Assembly: GCA_005879205.1 (NCBI GenBank)
Contig: VBLD01000105.1
Span: 1-14,476, forward strand
Direction: 5' to 3'
Length of the DNA: 14,476 nt
Origin: Deltaproteobacteria bacterium
GTDB taxonomy: Bacteria; Desulfobacterota; Binatia; DP-6
This document shows positions 5,244 to 11,759 of the stretch, piece by piece. The position numbers and the translations under genes were made by a program. The notes below the pieces were generated by a model, which was not told the origin of the DNA, did no database searches, and saw nothing but the letters and a program-made list of their open reading frames with translations. Positions within the stretch are counted from its first letter, which is position 1. Each line of letters opens with the position of its first letter.

Positions 5244-5580
5244 GGCTCTCGCCCGTCCCTTCCGGGGGGTTCCCGACCTTAGTATCGGCAGGTCCGGTGC
5301 CAACCTTGAGGCCGATCCCGCGGACGATCCCCAGGGGGTCCTGCTCGGCCATCGAGGTGGCCACCGACCGGTCGAAGACCCCCTCGTAGACGTCCCGGGC
5401 GGGCGCCCGGGGCAGCAGGTCGTTCTCGGGAATGGTCTTCCGCATGGCGCGGAGCAGCTGGGTCAGGAAGACGACCTCGAGCTCCTTGGCGGCGGCCGGA
5501 CCGGCCTTTGCCGCCGGCTGGCGCTCGAGGGTGCGCAGACGCACGTCGTCGAGGTCGACGGGGACGACGGGCGAGGTCAC
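5206..5580 (-). CDS. flgJ: Rod-binding assembly protein FlgJ, single-domain form
   Basis: FlgJ caps the growing rod in the periplasm. The 124-residue product contains only the rod-binding domain: AKELEVVFLTQLLRAMRKT at 31-49, then YEGVFDRSVATSMAEQDPLGI at 65-85. The C-terminal muramidase domain of the gamma-proteobacterial protein is absent, as in many other lineages, and no other peptidoglycan hydrolase gene is seen in the window. The start is GTG at 5580, overlapping the flgI stop as GTGA; no ATG fits. Its last third encodes, in another frame, the flgM ribosome-binding region, and carries the flgM promoter elements. Confidence 0.9.
   Translation of the reverse strand: MTSPVVPVDLDDVRLRTLERQPAAKAGPAAAKELEVVFLTQLLRAMRKTIPENDLLPRAPARDVYEGVFDRSVATSMAEQDPLGIVRGIGLKVGTGPADTKVGNPPEGTGESHEGRRQERATGT
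5282..5310 (-). promoter_or_regulatory. Dual sigma-54-like and sigma-28-like promoter of flgM-flgN-flgK-flgL
   Basis: Inside the end of flgJ the minus strand reads TTGGCACCGGACCTGCC (5303-5287). It has GG (5301-5300) and GC (5289-5288) separated by exactly 10 nt, as in sigma-54 sites. Overlapping it are CTCAAG (5310-5305), 15 nt, then GCCGATAC (5289-5282), matching the sigma-28 -10 GCCGATAA in 7 of 8 positions. Both predict a start near 5275-5276, about 33 nt before the flgM ATG at 5243. The motif spacing equals that of the csrA promoter candidate. One or both may be used. Confidence 0.55.
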
Positions 5581-6830
5581 ATGATCTCCAGCTCGGCCTG
5601 GAGGGCGCCGGCGGTCTGGATCGCCTGAAGAATCGCGATCAGGTCCTGCGGCGTCACGCCGAGGGCGTTGAGTCCCGAGACGAGGTCGCCGAGGTTGACC
5701 CCCGGTCGCAGCAGCACGAGGTTCTGCCTGGCGCCCTCCTCCACCTTGAGCGTCGTATCCGGCACCACCACGGTCTGCCCCTGCGAGAACGGCGCCGGCT
5801 GTGAGACGCCGAAGTCGGTCTTGACCGTGATGTTGAGGCTGCCGTGCGCGATGGCGATCGGCATGATGTGCACGTCGCTGCCGATGATCACCGTGCCCGT
5901 ACGCTCGTTCAGGATGACCCGCGCCGCCGTGTCGGGCGTCACCTCGACGTGCTCGATGGCCGTCGCGGTCGCAACCGCCTCCGCCTCGGAGGCGGCGCCG
6001 AGCTCGACGGCGATCGTGCCCGCGTCGACCGGCCGGGCCGCCGGACGGCCGAGCGTGTCGTTCACGGCCGCGGCCACCCGCCCCGCGGTGGTGAAGTCCG
6101 GCTGGTGCAGCGCGAGCGTCAACACGCCCTCCGCGCCGAGCGTGACCGGCACCTCGCGCTCGACCAGCGCGCCACCGGCGAGGAAGGCCGCCGTCGGATG
6201 GCTCTTCTGCGCCGACGCACCCGCCGCGTGCGTCGAGAACCCGCCGCCCAGCGAGACCGGCCCCTGCGCGACGGCGTAGACCTGCCCGTCGGGCCCGAAC
6301 AGCGGCGTCGTGAGCAGCGTGCCGCCCTGCAGGCTCTTGGCGTCGCCGAGCGACGAGACCTGCGCGTCGATGTGATTCCCCTGGCGCGCGAACGCCGGCA
6401 ACGCCGCCGTGACACTCACCGCCGCGACGTTCTTGATCTGCAGCTGCCGCGGATTGATGTTGAGGGTCAGCCCCCGCCGCCGCAGCATGTTCAGCACGCT
6501 CTGCACGGTGAAGATCGCCTGCTGGCTGTCTCCCGTGCCGTTGAGCCCCGCGACCAGCCCGTACCCCGACAGCTGGTTCTGCCGCACCCCTTCGATCGAC
6601 GCGATGTCCTTGAGGCGCGCCGCAAATGCTGGCGCCACGAACGTGAGCGAGACAATTGCAGCGAGCGCAGCAGGCGCGAAGGACGCCGGGCGTGAGCGAG
6701 CGGGAGGCCGGCACCGAGAGGTGCCGAGCCGGCCGACGGGGTCCGGGGGCATCGGAGCAGCGCAGGGCGCGGCGACGCCGCGCCCGAGCAGCGCACGGGC
6801 CCCTGGGATATTCAACCCTAAAACGGCCAT
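5577..6830 (-). CDS. flgI: Flagellar P-ring protein FlgI
   Basis: FlgI is exported by Sec and polymerises into the P ring around the rod at the peptidoglycan. The mature part from residue 71 is about 347 residues, the normal size, and begins ARLKDIASIEGVRQNQLSGYG with LVAGLNGTGD soon after, both family hallmarks; NERTGTVIIGSDV and the C-terminal LNALGVTPQDLIAILQAI are also present. The signal core is AALAAIVSLTFVAPAFA (55-70). From the ATG at 6830 (13-nt overlap with flgH) the leader is 70 residues, unusually long; an in-frame ATG at 6752 would give a leader of about 44 residues. Neither has a clear ribosome-binding site, so the start is uncertain. Confidence 0.95.
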   Translation of the reverse strand: MAVLGLNIPGARALLGRGVAAPCAAPMPPDPVGRLGTSRCRPPARSRPASFAPAALAAIVSLTFVAPAFAARLKDIASIEGVRQNQLSGYGLVAGLNGTGDSQQAIFTVQSVLNMLRRRGLTLNINPRQLQIKNVAAVSVTAALPAFARQGNHIDAQVSSLGDAKSLQGGTLLTTPLFGPDGQVYAVAQGPVSLGGGFSTHAAGASAQKSHPTAAFLAGGALVEREVPVTLGAEGVLTLALHQPDFTTAGRVAAAVNDTLGRPAARPVDAGTIAVELGAASEAEAVATATAIEHVEVTPDTAARVILNERTGTVIIGSDVHIMPIAIAHGSLNITVKTDFGVSQPAPFSQGQTVVVPDTTLKVEEGARQNLVLLRPGVNLGDLVSGLNALGVTPQDLIAILQAIQTAGALQAELEIM

Positions 6831-7495
6831 ACCCAGTCGAAGAGCCGGTGCGTGAGCGGGACGTTCTGCTTGTCGCCCACGACGCCGCTGCCGTAGTAGT
6901 CGATGCGCGCATCGCCCAGTCGGGACGAGGCCACGCTGTTGTCGGACGCGATGTCCTCGGGCCGCACCGTGCCGCTCAGCACGATGTGCTGGTTCTCCCG
7001 GTTGACGCTCACGATCTTGTCGCCGCGCACGTAGAGGTTGCCGGTCGGGTCGAGCGCCACGACGCGGACGGTGATGCTGGCGGTGAGGGCCCCTTCCCGG
7101 GTCGTCGTCCCGTCGCCCTTGCTGGCGCGCTTGGTCTCGGCCTTGACGATGCTCTGCGGATTGAAGCCCTTCGGCAGGAGCTTCAGCGCCGCCGACGGGA
7201 TCCCGAAGAAGTCCTCGACGCTCGCCGAGATCGACGACTCGCCGGTGGTCTCGGTGGTGGCGTCCTTCTTTCCCTGCGACTGCTCCGAGACGACCACGGT
7301 CAGCAGATCGCCCGGGAAGTGCGCGCGGACGTCGAGGAAGGGGTAGTTCGCGGCGATCTCCGGATGCCAGAGGGAGCCGGTCGGCGGCGGCGGTGGAGGC
7401 GGGATGACGACGGCCGCCGGCGGCGGCACGGGAATCGACGCGATGCGGGCGCAGGCCGCGAGCCCGAGGAGGCCGAGCGACACCAGCGCACGCAT
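6818..7495 (-). CDS. flgH: Flagellar L-ring lipoprotein FlgH
   Basis: FlgH is an outer-membrane lipoprotein that forms the L ring. The 225-residue product starts MRALVSLGLLGLAAC with a lipobox (LAAC, lipidated Cys15), followed by a Pro-rich linker containing seven consecutive Pro, then the conserved SLW near residue 40. Later family blocks are ANYPFLDVRAHFPGDLLTVV, a long Ser/Thr-rich segment, YVRGDKIVSVNRENQHIVLSG, and VRPEDIASDNSVASSRLGDARIDYYG. It ends WVWPF, typical of FlgH. The ATG at 7495 shares one base with the flgA stop (TGATG). Its presence shows that the cell has an outer membrane. Confidence 0.96.
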   Translation of the reverse strand: MRALVSLGLLGLAACARIASIPVPPPAAVVIPPPPPPPTGSLWHPEIAANYPFLDVRAHFPGDLLTVVVSEQSQGKKDATTETTGESSISASVEDFFGIPSAALKLLPKGFNPQSIVKAETKRASKGDGTTTREGALTASITVRVVALDPTGNLYVRGDKIVSVNRENQHIVLSGTVRPEDIASDNSVASSRLGDARIDYYGSGVVGDKQNVPLTHRLFDWVWPF

Positions 7496-8448
7496 CAGAA
7501 GTCCACCGCCACCGTGGTGTTGTCGACGACGTGGCCGACGAGATCCTTGCGGCTCACGCGATTGAGAACGTGTACCTGCTGGCCTCGCGTCCCGTCCTCG
7601 CGCGCCTCTCCGGGAGCCGTGATGCGCAGTCGGCCCCGCTCGGCGACCAGCAGGACGACGTCGCCGCGATGGACGTCGGCGGGGAGGTCGAGCTGGTCGC
7701 GGCGCACGGGTGTGTACGGCACGAGCGACGTTCGCGCGATCCGGCCGGCCGCGTCCGCCGCGTCGGTGAGCACCCCGCGACCCATCTGCGAGAGGTCGCG
7801 GCGCTCCGTGCCGAGGTCGGCGGCTGCCACCCGCTCGCCGCGGGCGACGGCCCGCGTCGCCACCACGACCGACGCGTAGAGCCCGATGTCCGCGGTCACC
7901 CAGACCGACTTCACCGGCCGGTCCTCGACGGCGAACTCGATCTCCAGCCGCACCCGTCCGAGCAGCGGACGGTCCACCGGCGGGACGACGCGGGTCGTGT
8001 AGGCGCCCGCCGGGATGCGGATCGGCCCGGGCAGCTCGACGCTCCGCAGCTCCGCGTCGGCGGCGCCAGCGCCGAGCGCTGCACCGAGGAACGACTCGAG
8101 GATCTGCCGCACCGCCGCCTCGGACACCTCCTGGCTCGCCCGCCGCACGCGGATGACCGGCGGAATCGTGTAGGTGATCTCCGCAAAGTCGGCCCCCGCC
8201 CGGCGGAGCGCATCGAGCACGCGCGCCCCCTCGAGCGTGCGGCTCTCCCCCGCCGCCGGCGCCGCCCCGAGCGCCAGCTCCCCGAGCGCCCCCGCCGACC
8301 CCTCGAGCACCGCCACCTCGCCGAGCCGGATCACCGCCCCGTTCGCCGTCACCTCCCCAGGCACAGTGACCCGCCCGGTGGCGGCAACAGCGACACCACT
8401 CAACAGCAACACCGCGACGAATGCCAAAAGTCGGCAAGCGTGAACCAC
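7495..8448 (-). CDS. flgA: P-ring assembly chaperone FlgA
   Basis: FlgA is a periplasmic chaperone needed for FlgI to form the P ring. From the GTG at 8448 the product has 317 residues: a signal peptide (VHACRLLAFVAVLLLSGVAVA, cleavage near AVA/AT), an N-terminal domain, then an SAF-type domain (AVARGERVAAADLGTERRDL) and the C-terminal region with RRDQLDLPADVHRGDVV and a GQQVHVLNRVSRKDLVGHV end. The frame is open further upstream, to 8634, but that part is Arg/Pro-rich and does not look coding; GTG 8448 is the only start that places the signal peptide at the terminus. There is no Shine-Dalgarno before it, and a 24-bp inverted repeat ends 12 nt upstream. Its stop overlaps the flgH start. Confidence 0.92.
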   Translation of the reverse strand: MVHACRLLAFVAVLLLSGVAVAATGRVTVPGEVTANGAVIRLGEVAVLEGSAGALGELALGAAPAAGESRTLEGARVLDALRRAGADFAEITYTIPPVIRVRRASQEVSEAAVRQILESFLGAALGAGAADAELRSVELPGPIRIPAGAYTTRVVPPVDRPLLGRVRLEIEFAVEDRPVKSVWVTADIGLYASVVVATRAVARGERVAAADLGTERRDLSQMGRGVLTDAADAAGRIARTSLVPYTPVRRDQLDLPADVHRGDVVLLVAERGRLRITAPGEAREDGTRGQQVHVLNRVSRKDLVGHVVDNTTVAVDF

Positions 8449-8460
8449 GACGCCGCCGCA

Positions 8461-8590
8461 TGGCGGGAAGGGGCCCCGCCGCGGCGACCTCCGCAGCTCC
8501 CGCGCGCGCCCGCAGCTTCGGGGGGACGTTGCTTTTACGAGTCGCGCGTGGAGCGAGGACCGGGAGCCGCGGCGGGGCCCCTTCCCGCCA
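8461..8590 (-). repeat. Perfect 24-bp inverted repeat enclosing 82 nt, flgG-flgA spacer
   Basis: Bases 8461-8484 (plus strand TGGCGGGAAGGGGCCCC, then GCCGCGG) are the exact reverse complement of 8567-8590. A second inner stem can form (CTCC-CGCGCG at 8497-8506 with CGCGCG-T-GGAG at 8543-8553, one bulged T). The 130-nt element fills most of the 169-nt gap between the flgG stop and the flgA start, much the longest gap inside the rod and ring genes. As RNA it would be a very stable long hairpin. No clear target-site duplication flanks it, only a shared CGCCGC out of register. It could be a small mobile element remnant, a processing or stabilising hairpin, or a termination and coupling control; no U tract follows on either strand. 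Confidence 0.8.
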
Positions 8591-8617
8591 CCCCGCCGCG
8601 CGTCCGTGCCTCCGCCC

Positions 8618-9406
8618 CTAGCTGACGATGGCATTGGTAGCCCGCAGCATTTCGTCCGCGGTCTGGATCGCCTTGGACGTCACCTCGTAGGCGCGCTGCC
8701 CCGAGATGAGCGCGACCAGCTCCTCGACCACGCTCACGTTGGAGTTCTCGAGGAAGCCCTGGAGCAGCGTGCCGCGGTTCTCCTGCCCCGGCGTGCCCAC
8801 CTGCGGCGGGCCCGAGGTCTCGGTCTCCTGCAGCAGGTTCTTGCCGAGCGCGCGCAGCCCGGCCGGGTTTGCGAAGCGCGCGGTCTGGATCTGCCCCACC
8901 TGCGACCCCGTCGACTGGCCGGGCAGGACCGCGCTCACCACCCCGTCGCTGCCCACCGTGATGTCTTCCGCGCCGCTCGGAATCGAGATCGACGGCTCGA
9001 GGGGAATGCCCTCGGAGGTGACCATGCGCGACTGGTTGTCGAGCTTGAAGGCGCCGGCCCGCGTGAAGGCCGTCGTGCCGTCGGGCAGCGTCACCTGGAA
9101 GAAGCCGGTGCCCTCGACCGCCATGTCGAGGGCGTTGCCGGTCTGGGTGTAGTCGCCCTGCACGTTGATGCGCTGGACGGCCGCCGGGCGTGCCCCGAGC
9201 CCCACCTGGATGCCGGTCGGCGACTGGGTGTTGTTCGTGGTCGGCGACCCCGGCGCGCGGATCGTCTGGTAGAGCAGGTCCTGGAAGTCGGCACGGCTCT
9301 TCTTGAAGCCCGCCGTGTTCACGTTGGCCAGGTTGTTGGCGATGACGTCGATGTTCAGCTGCTGGGCCTGCATGCCCGTCGCGGCCGTGTAGAGCGCTCG
9401 GATCAT
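8618..9406 (-). CDS. flgG: Distal rod protein FlgG
   Basis: FlgG forms the distal rod crossing the P and L rings. The 262-residue product has normal length and all the family blocks: MIRALYTAATGMQAQQLNID, NNLANVNTAGFKKSRADFQD, LYQTIRAPG (all within the first 55 residues), GDYTQTGNALDMAVEGTGFF near 100, and the C-terminal LQGFLENSNVSVVEELVALI followed by QRAYEVTSKAIQTADEML. These distinguish it from its upstream paralogue FlgF. The ATG at 9406 overlaps the flgF stop (ATGA). Export is through the flagellar type III system, so there is no signal peptide. It is probably transcribed from the sigma-54-like site upstream of flgF. Confidence 0.98.
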   Translation of the reverse strand: MIRALYTAATGMQAQQLNIDVIANNLANVNTAGFKKSRADFQDLLYQTIRAPGSPTTNNTQSPTGIQVGLGARPAAVQRINVQGDYTQTGNALDMAVEGTGFFQVTLPDGTTAFTRAGAFKLDNQSRMVTSEGIPLEPSISIPSGAEDITVGSDGVVSAVLPGQSTGSQVGQIQTARFANPAGLRALGKNLLQETETSGPPQVGTPGQENRGTLLQGFLENSNVSVVEELVALISGQRAYEVTSKAIQTADEMLRATNAIVS

Positions 9407-10149
9407 CCGATCCTCCCCACCTCGTTGATGCTGCGCTGGGCGACCTCGTCGAGCCGCTGCATCGCATGCATGTACTGTTCGAACCCGCGCGACACCTCGA
9501 CCAGCTCCACCATGCCCTTCACGGGGTCCACGTTGGCCGCCTCGAGCGAGCTCTGGTCGACGTGCGTGGCGGTGGCGTCGATCGGCGCCGGCACCGTGCC
9601 GCGCGTCGGCGTGAAGAGCGCGTTGCCTTCCGCGAGCAGCGCCGGCTGGTCGCCGAAGCTCACGAGCTTGATGCGCCCGACGGAGCTGCCGTCGACGGTC
9701 ACCTGCCCGTCTTCCCCGATCGCGACGTCGCCCGCTCCCAGGCGCAGGTCGCCGTTGTCGCCTTGCACGCGGTCGCCGTGCTCGGTGACGAGATAGCCCT
9801 CGCCGTCGAGGCTGAAACCGCCCTGGCGCGTGTAGCGCTCCCCGCGCGGCGTCGCGACCACGAAGAACCCCTGGCCCGTGATCGCGACGTCGAGCGGATT
9901 GCCGGTGGCCCGCACCGGGCCCTGGGAGAAGTCGCGCACGGTCTCGGCCTCGGTCACCTGCGCCCCGGCACGCAGCGCCGGCGGCTCGGGCAGCCCGATC
10001 TCCTGCACGTCGAGCGGTCGGAGGCGGAAGACCGGCCGCGCCGCCTTGTAGCCGGCGGTCCCCACGTTGGCGAGGTTCTGGGTGACGGCGTCGAGCCGTG
10101 CCTGGGCGGCGAGCCCGCCCGACGCGAGGGCGTAGACGGCACGGTTCAT
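9403..10149 (-). CDS. flgF: Proximal rod protein FlgF
   Basis: FlgF is a proximal rod subunit. The 248-residue product has the axial-protein N-terminus (NRAVYALASGGLAAQARLDA, QNLANVGTAGYKAARPVF, residues 2-41), RATGNPLDVAITGQGFFVV in the middle, and the C-terminal helix NVDPVKGMVELVEVSRGFEQ followed by a QRLDE helix. Lower similarity to FlgG, the shorter length and its place immediately before flgG support FlgF. The ATG at 10149 has AAGGA about 7 nt upstream. It is the first gene after a 123-nt spacer that carries a canonical sigma-54 site, so it probably opens an operon running through the ring genes. Confidence 0.93.
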   Translation of the reverse strand: MNRAVYALASGGLAAQARLDAVTQNLANVGTAGYKAARPVFRLRPLDVQEIGLPEPPALRAGAQVTEAETVRDFSQGPVRATGNPLDVAITGQGFFVVATPRGERYTRQGGFSLDGEGYLVTEHGDRVQGDNGDLRLGAGDVAIGEDGQVTVDGSSVGRIKLVSFGDQPALLAEGNALFTPTRGTVPAPIDATATHVDQSSLEAANVDPVKGMVELVEVSRGFEQYMHAMQRLDEVAQRSINEVGRIG

Positions 10150-10168
10150 CGGTATCCTTCGCTCACGC

Positions 10169-10276
10169 TCACGCCGTCACCTCGAGCAAGCGAGGTGCCA
10201 CCCGGGCCTGCCGCATGGGGGCGGCGTCCGGCACCCGCGGCGGCGTCCGCTCGGCAGCTTCTTCCCTCCCGGTCAT
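10169..10276 (-). CDS. Possible 35-residue ORF between the coiled-coil gene and flgF (doubtful)
   Basis: An ATG at 10276 overlaps the stop of the preceding gene (ATGA) and opens 35 codons (MTGREEAAERTPPRVPDA...LLEVTA) to a TGA at 10169. The coupling-type overlap copies the pattern of real genes in this cluster. Against it: the product is tiny, shows no recognisable features, and the frame runs across the sigma-54-like site. I rate it unlikely but list it because otherwise the 123-nt spacer holds only the promoter. Confidence 0.2.
   Translation of the reverse strand: MTGREEAAERTPPRVPDAAPMRQARVAPRLLEVTA
10185..10200 (-). promoter_or_regulatory. Sigma-54 (RpoN) promoter of the flgF operon
   Basis: The minus strand reads TGGCACCTCGCTTGCT (10200-10185). 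It has the -24 TGGCAC and -12 TTGCT elements with GG and GC separated by exactly 10 nt, matching the consensus TGGCACG-N4-TTGCW except for one base after the -24 block. Transcription would start near 10174, about 25 nt before the flgF ATG. Sigma-54 control of rod and ring genes is well known in Vibrio, Pseudomonas and Caulobacter; no activator gene (FlrC/FleQ/FlbD type) is seen in the window. Confidence 0.75.
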
Positions 10277-10752
10277 CTCGTGCCGCGTCCGAGGCCGACC
10301 TCGAGGTCGCGCAGGAGCCGCGCCTCGGCCGGGTCGATGGTGTCCGGAGTGGCGGCCTCGCCGCCGCGCTTGCTGCGCAGGCCGAGCCGCCGTGCCAGCT
10401 CGGGCAGAGCGCCGCTCGCCGTCGCCGCCGGTCGCGGCGGCGCCGCGTCGGTACGCCGTTCCGCACGCTCGAGCCGAGTGAGCAGCGCGCCGAGGCTCCG
10501 CTCGCGCCGGCCGAGCGATTCCTCCAGCGCCTGCGCCCGCTCCTCGGCGTCCGCCAACAGCGTGGCGAGGTCGCGGCGCAGGTTCTCGAGCGCCTCGCGC
10601 TGGGCGGCGCGCGCCGCGTCTCGCACGCGTCCCGCGCGCCGCACGAGCCAGACGAGCACGGCGATGGCCGCGACGTCGACGACCGTCGAGACGAGCAGGA
10701 CGGTGTGCATGTCCAGCGCAGGCACGAAAGTCGGGATGAGGGTCTGCATCAT
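10273..10752 (-). CDS. Membrane-anchored coiled-coil protein (SwrB/DUF2802-like layout)
   Basis: The 159-residue product has one N-terminal membrane helix (about 16-37, VLLVSTVVDVAAIAVLVWLV) followed by Arg residues, so the rest should be cytoplasmic. Residues 45-105 form a highly charged coiled coil. A Pro/Ala linker then leads to a short C-terminal helical segment (LPELARRLGLRSKRGGE, then PAEARLLRDLE). This architecture and the position just after fliA recall SwrB (YlxL) after sigD in Bacillus and DUF2802 proteins near motility genes in gamma-proteobacteria. I cannot show homology by eye, so a role in basal-body or export control is inference. GAGGAGG lies 7-8 nt before the ATG. Confidence 0.8.
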   Translation of the reverse strand: MMQTLIPTFVPALDMHTVLLVSTVVDVAAIAVLVWLVRRAGRVRDAARAAQREALENLRRDLATLLADAEERAQALEESLGRRERSLGALLTRLERAERRTDAAPPRPAATASGALPELARRLGLRSKRGGEAATPDTIDPAEARLLRDLEVGLGRGTR

Positions 10753-10770
10753 GGTTTTCCTCCTCGATCT

Positions 10771-10953
10771 TCAGGCGACGATGTCGAGCCGGCCCCGGGG
10801 GGGCGCCAGCTCGAGCGCGTCGTCGGTGTCCTCGGGACGTTCCGCACGCGGGCGGCGGCGCTCGGGGCGGCGGCCGCGGGCGCGGTCTCCTCCCGATCCG
10901 GCGCCTTCCACGGCGGCCGCGTGCCCGTCCTTGGTGACCGGTTCGGTCGCCAT
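10771..10953 (-). CDS. Small Arg-rich protein directly after fliA, unknown function
   Basis: The 60-codon frame begins at the ATG 10953, which shares one base with the fliA stop (TGATG), the same coupling seen at flhG-fliA and flgA-flgH. It ends 18 nt before the next gene. The product is low in hydrophobic residues, with a basic stretch (RARGRRPERRRPRAERP, about 25-41), an acidic EDTDDALEL patch and a C-terminus LDIVA, and is probably disordered and cytoplasmic. No domain is recognisable. Its tight junctions on both sides favour a real gene, but the composition could also arise by chance in such GC-rich DNA. Confidence 0.5.
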   Translation of the reverse strand: MATEPVTKDGHAAAVEGAGSGGDRARGRRPERRRPRAERPEDTDDALELAPPRGRLDIVA

Positions 10954-11759
10954 CACGCCTCCTTCGCGGCCGGCTGGAAGAGCTTTCGCAGATAGGTCTT
11001 CATGCGCAGCACGGCCTGGGAGTGGAGCTGCGAGACGCGCGACTCGGTGAGGCCGAGCACGCCGCCCACCTCCTTCATGGTGAGCTCCTCGTGGTAGTAG
11101 AGCGTCACCACCGTCCGCTCGCGTTCCGGCAGCCGCCGGATCGCCTCCGCGACGATCTTCACCCGCTCGCGGGTGAGCAGCGTGCCGAGCGGATCGGCGT
11201 CGCCTTCCTCGATCGCCCGCTCGAAGTTGAAGCGCTCCTCGCCCCCCCCGAAGCCCAGATCCTCGAGGCTGAAGAGGCTCATCTCCCCGACCTTGGTGAG
11301 GAGGTCCTGGTAGGCGTCGAGCGTGACGCCGAGCTCGGCGGCGATCTCCTCCTCCATCGGCGGGCGGCCGAGCGCGCCCTCGAGCTGGTGCGACACCTTC
11401 TCGATGAGGCTCGCCTTCTGCCGCACGCTGCGCGGCACCCAGTCGAGCGAGCGCAGGTGATCGAGGATCGCGCCGCGGATGCGGAACTGGGCGTAGGTCG
11501 AGAACGACGCCTCCTTCTTGGCGTCGTACTTGGCGATGGCATCGAGGAGGCCGACGATGCCCCAGGAGACGAGGTCGTCGGTCTCGATGTGCGGCGGCTT
11601 CCGCGCCGCGAGCCGCTGCACCACCCGCCGCACGAGCGGCAGGTGCCGGCGCAGGATCTCGTCCCGCGTGCCGTCGAGCGGCAGGCATGGGGTGGCGGCC
11701 TCCGCGCCGCCGCGCATGCGCCGTCTGACGGCGTTGTACCCGACCTGTTCCATCATCAC
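10953..11759 (-). CDS. fliA: RNA polymerase sigma-28 factor FliA
   Basis: FliA directs RNA polymerase to late flagellar promoters and is inhibited by FlgM, also encoded here. Domains in order: region 2 at about 31-107 (HLPLVRRVVQRLAAR, DDLVSWGIVGLLDAIAKYD, FSTYAQFRIRGAILDHLRS), region 3 at about 112-165 (QKASLIEKVSHQLEGALGR), and region 4 at 200-258 with the helix-turn-helix LTMKEVGGVLGLTESRVSQL. The 268-residue length is slightly above the usual 240-260. The frame opens GTG-ATG-ATG: GTG at 11759 overlaps the flhG stop by 4 nt (GTGA), while the ATG at 11756 overlaps by one base, so the exact start is open by one or two residues. Confidence 0.97.
   Translation of the reverse strand: MMMEQVGYNAVRRRMRGGAEAATPCLPLDGTRDEILRRHLPLVRRVVQRLAARKPPHIETDDLVSWGIVGLLDAIAKYDAKKEASFSTYAQFRIRGAILDHLRSLDWVPRSVRQKASLIEKVSHQLEGALGRPPMEEEIAAELGVTLDAYQDLLTKVGEMSLFSLEDLGFGGGEERFNFERAIEEGDADPLGTLLTRERVKIVAEAIRRLPERERTVVTLYYHEELTMKEVGGVLGLTESRVSQLHSQAVLRMKTYLRKLFQPAAKEA

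Noticed and set aside
5206..6912. 568-codon minus-strand frame ending with FlgJ
   Set aside because: Only the last 124 codons match FlgJ; the upstream part is an out-of-frame reading of flgI and flgH. Start set to GTG 5580.
6818..8461. 547-codon minus-strand frame ending with FlgH
   Set aside because: The first 322 codons are the shadow of flgA; FlgH begins at ATG 7495 with a lipobox.
10383..10400. Minus-strand CTGGCACGG inside the coiled-coil gene
   Set aside because: Good -24 block but the bases at -12 spacing are CG, not GC; no start codon suitably placed downstream.
9466..10995. 509-codon plus-strand frame opposite flgF and the fliA-proximal genes
   Set aside because: Spans several confidently called minus-strand genes and a promoter; composition is typical of antisense reading in GC-rich DNA.
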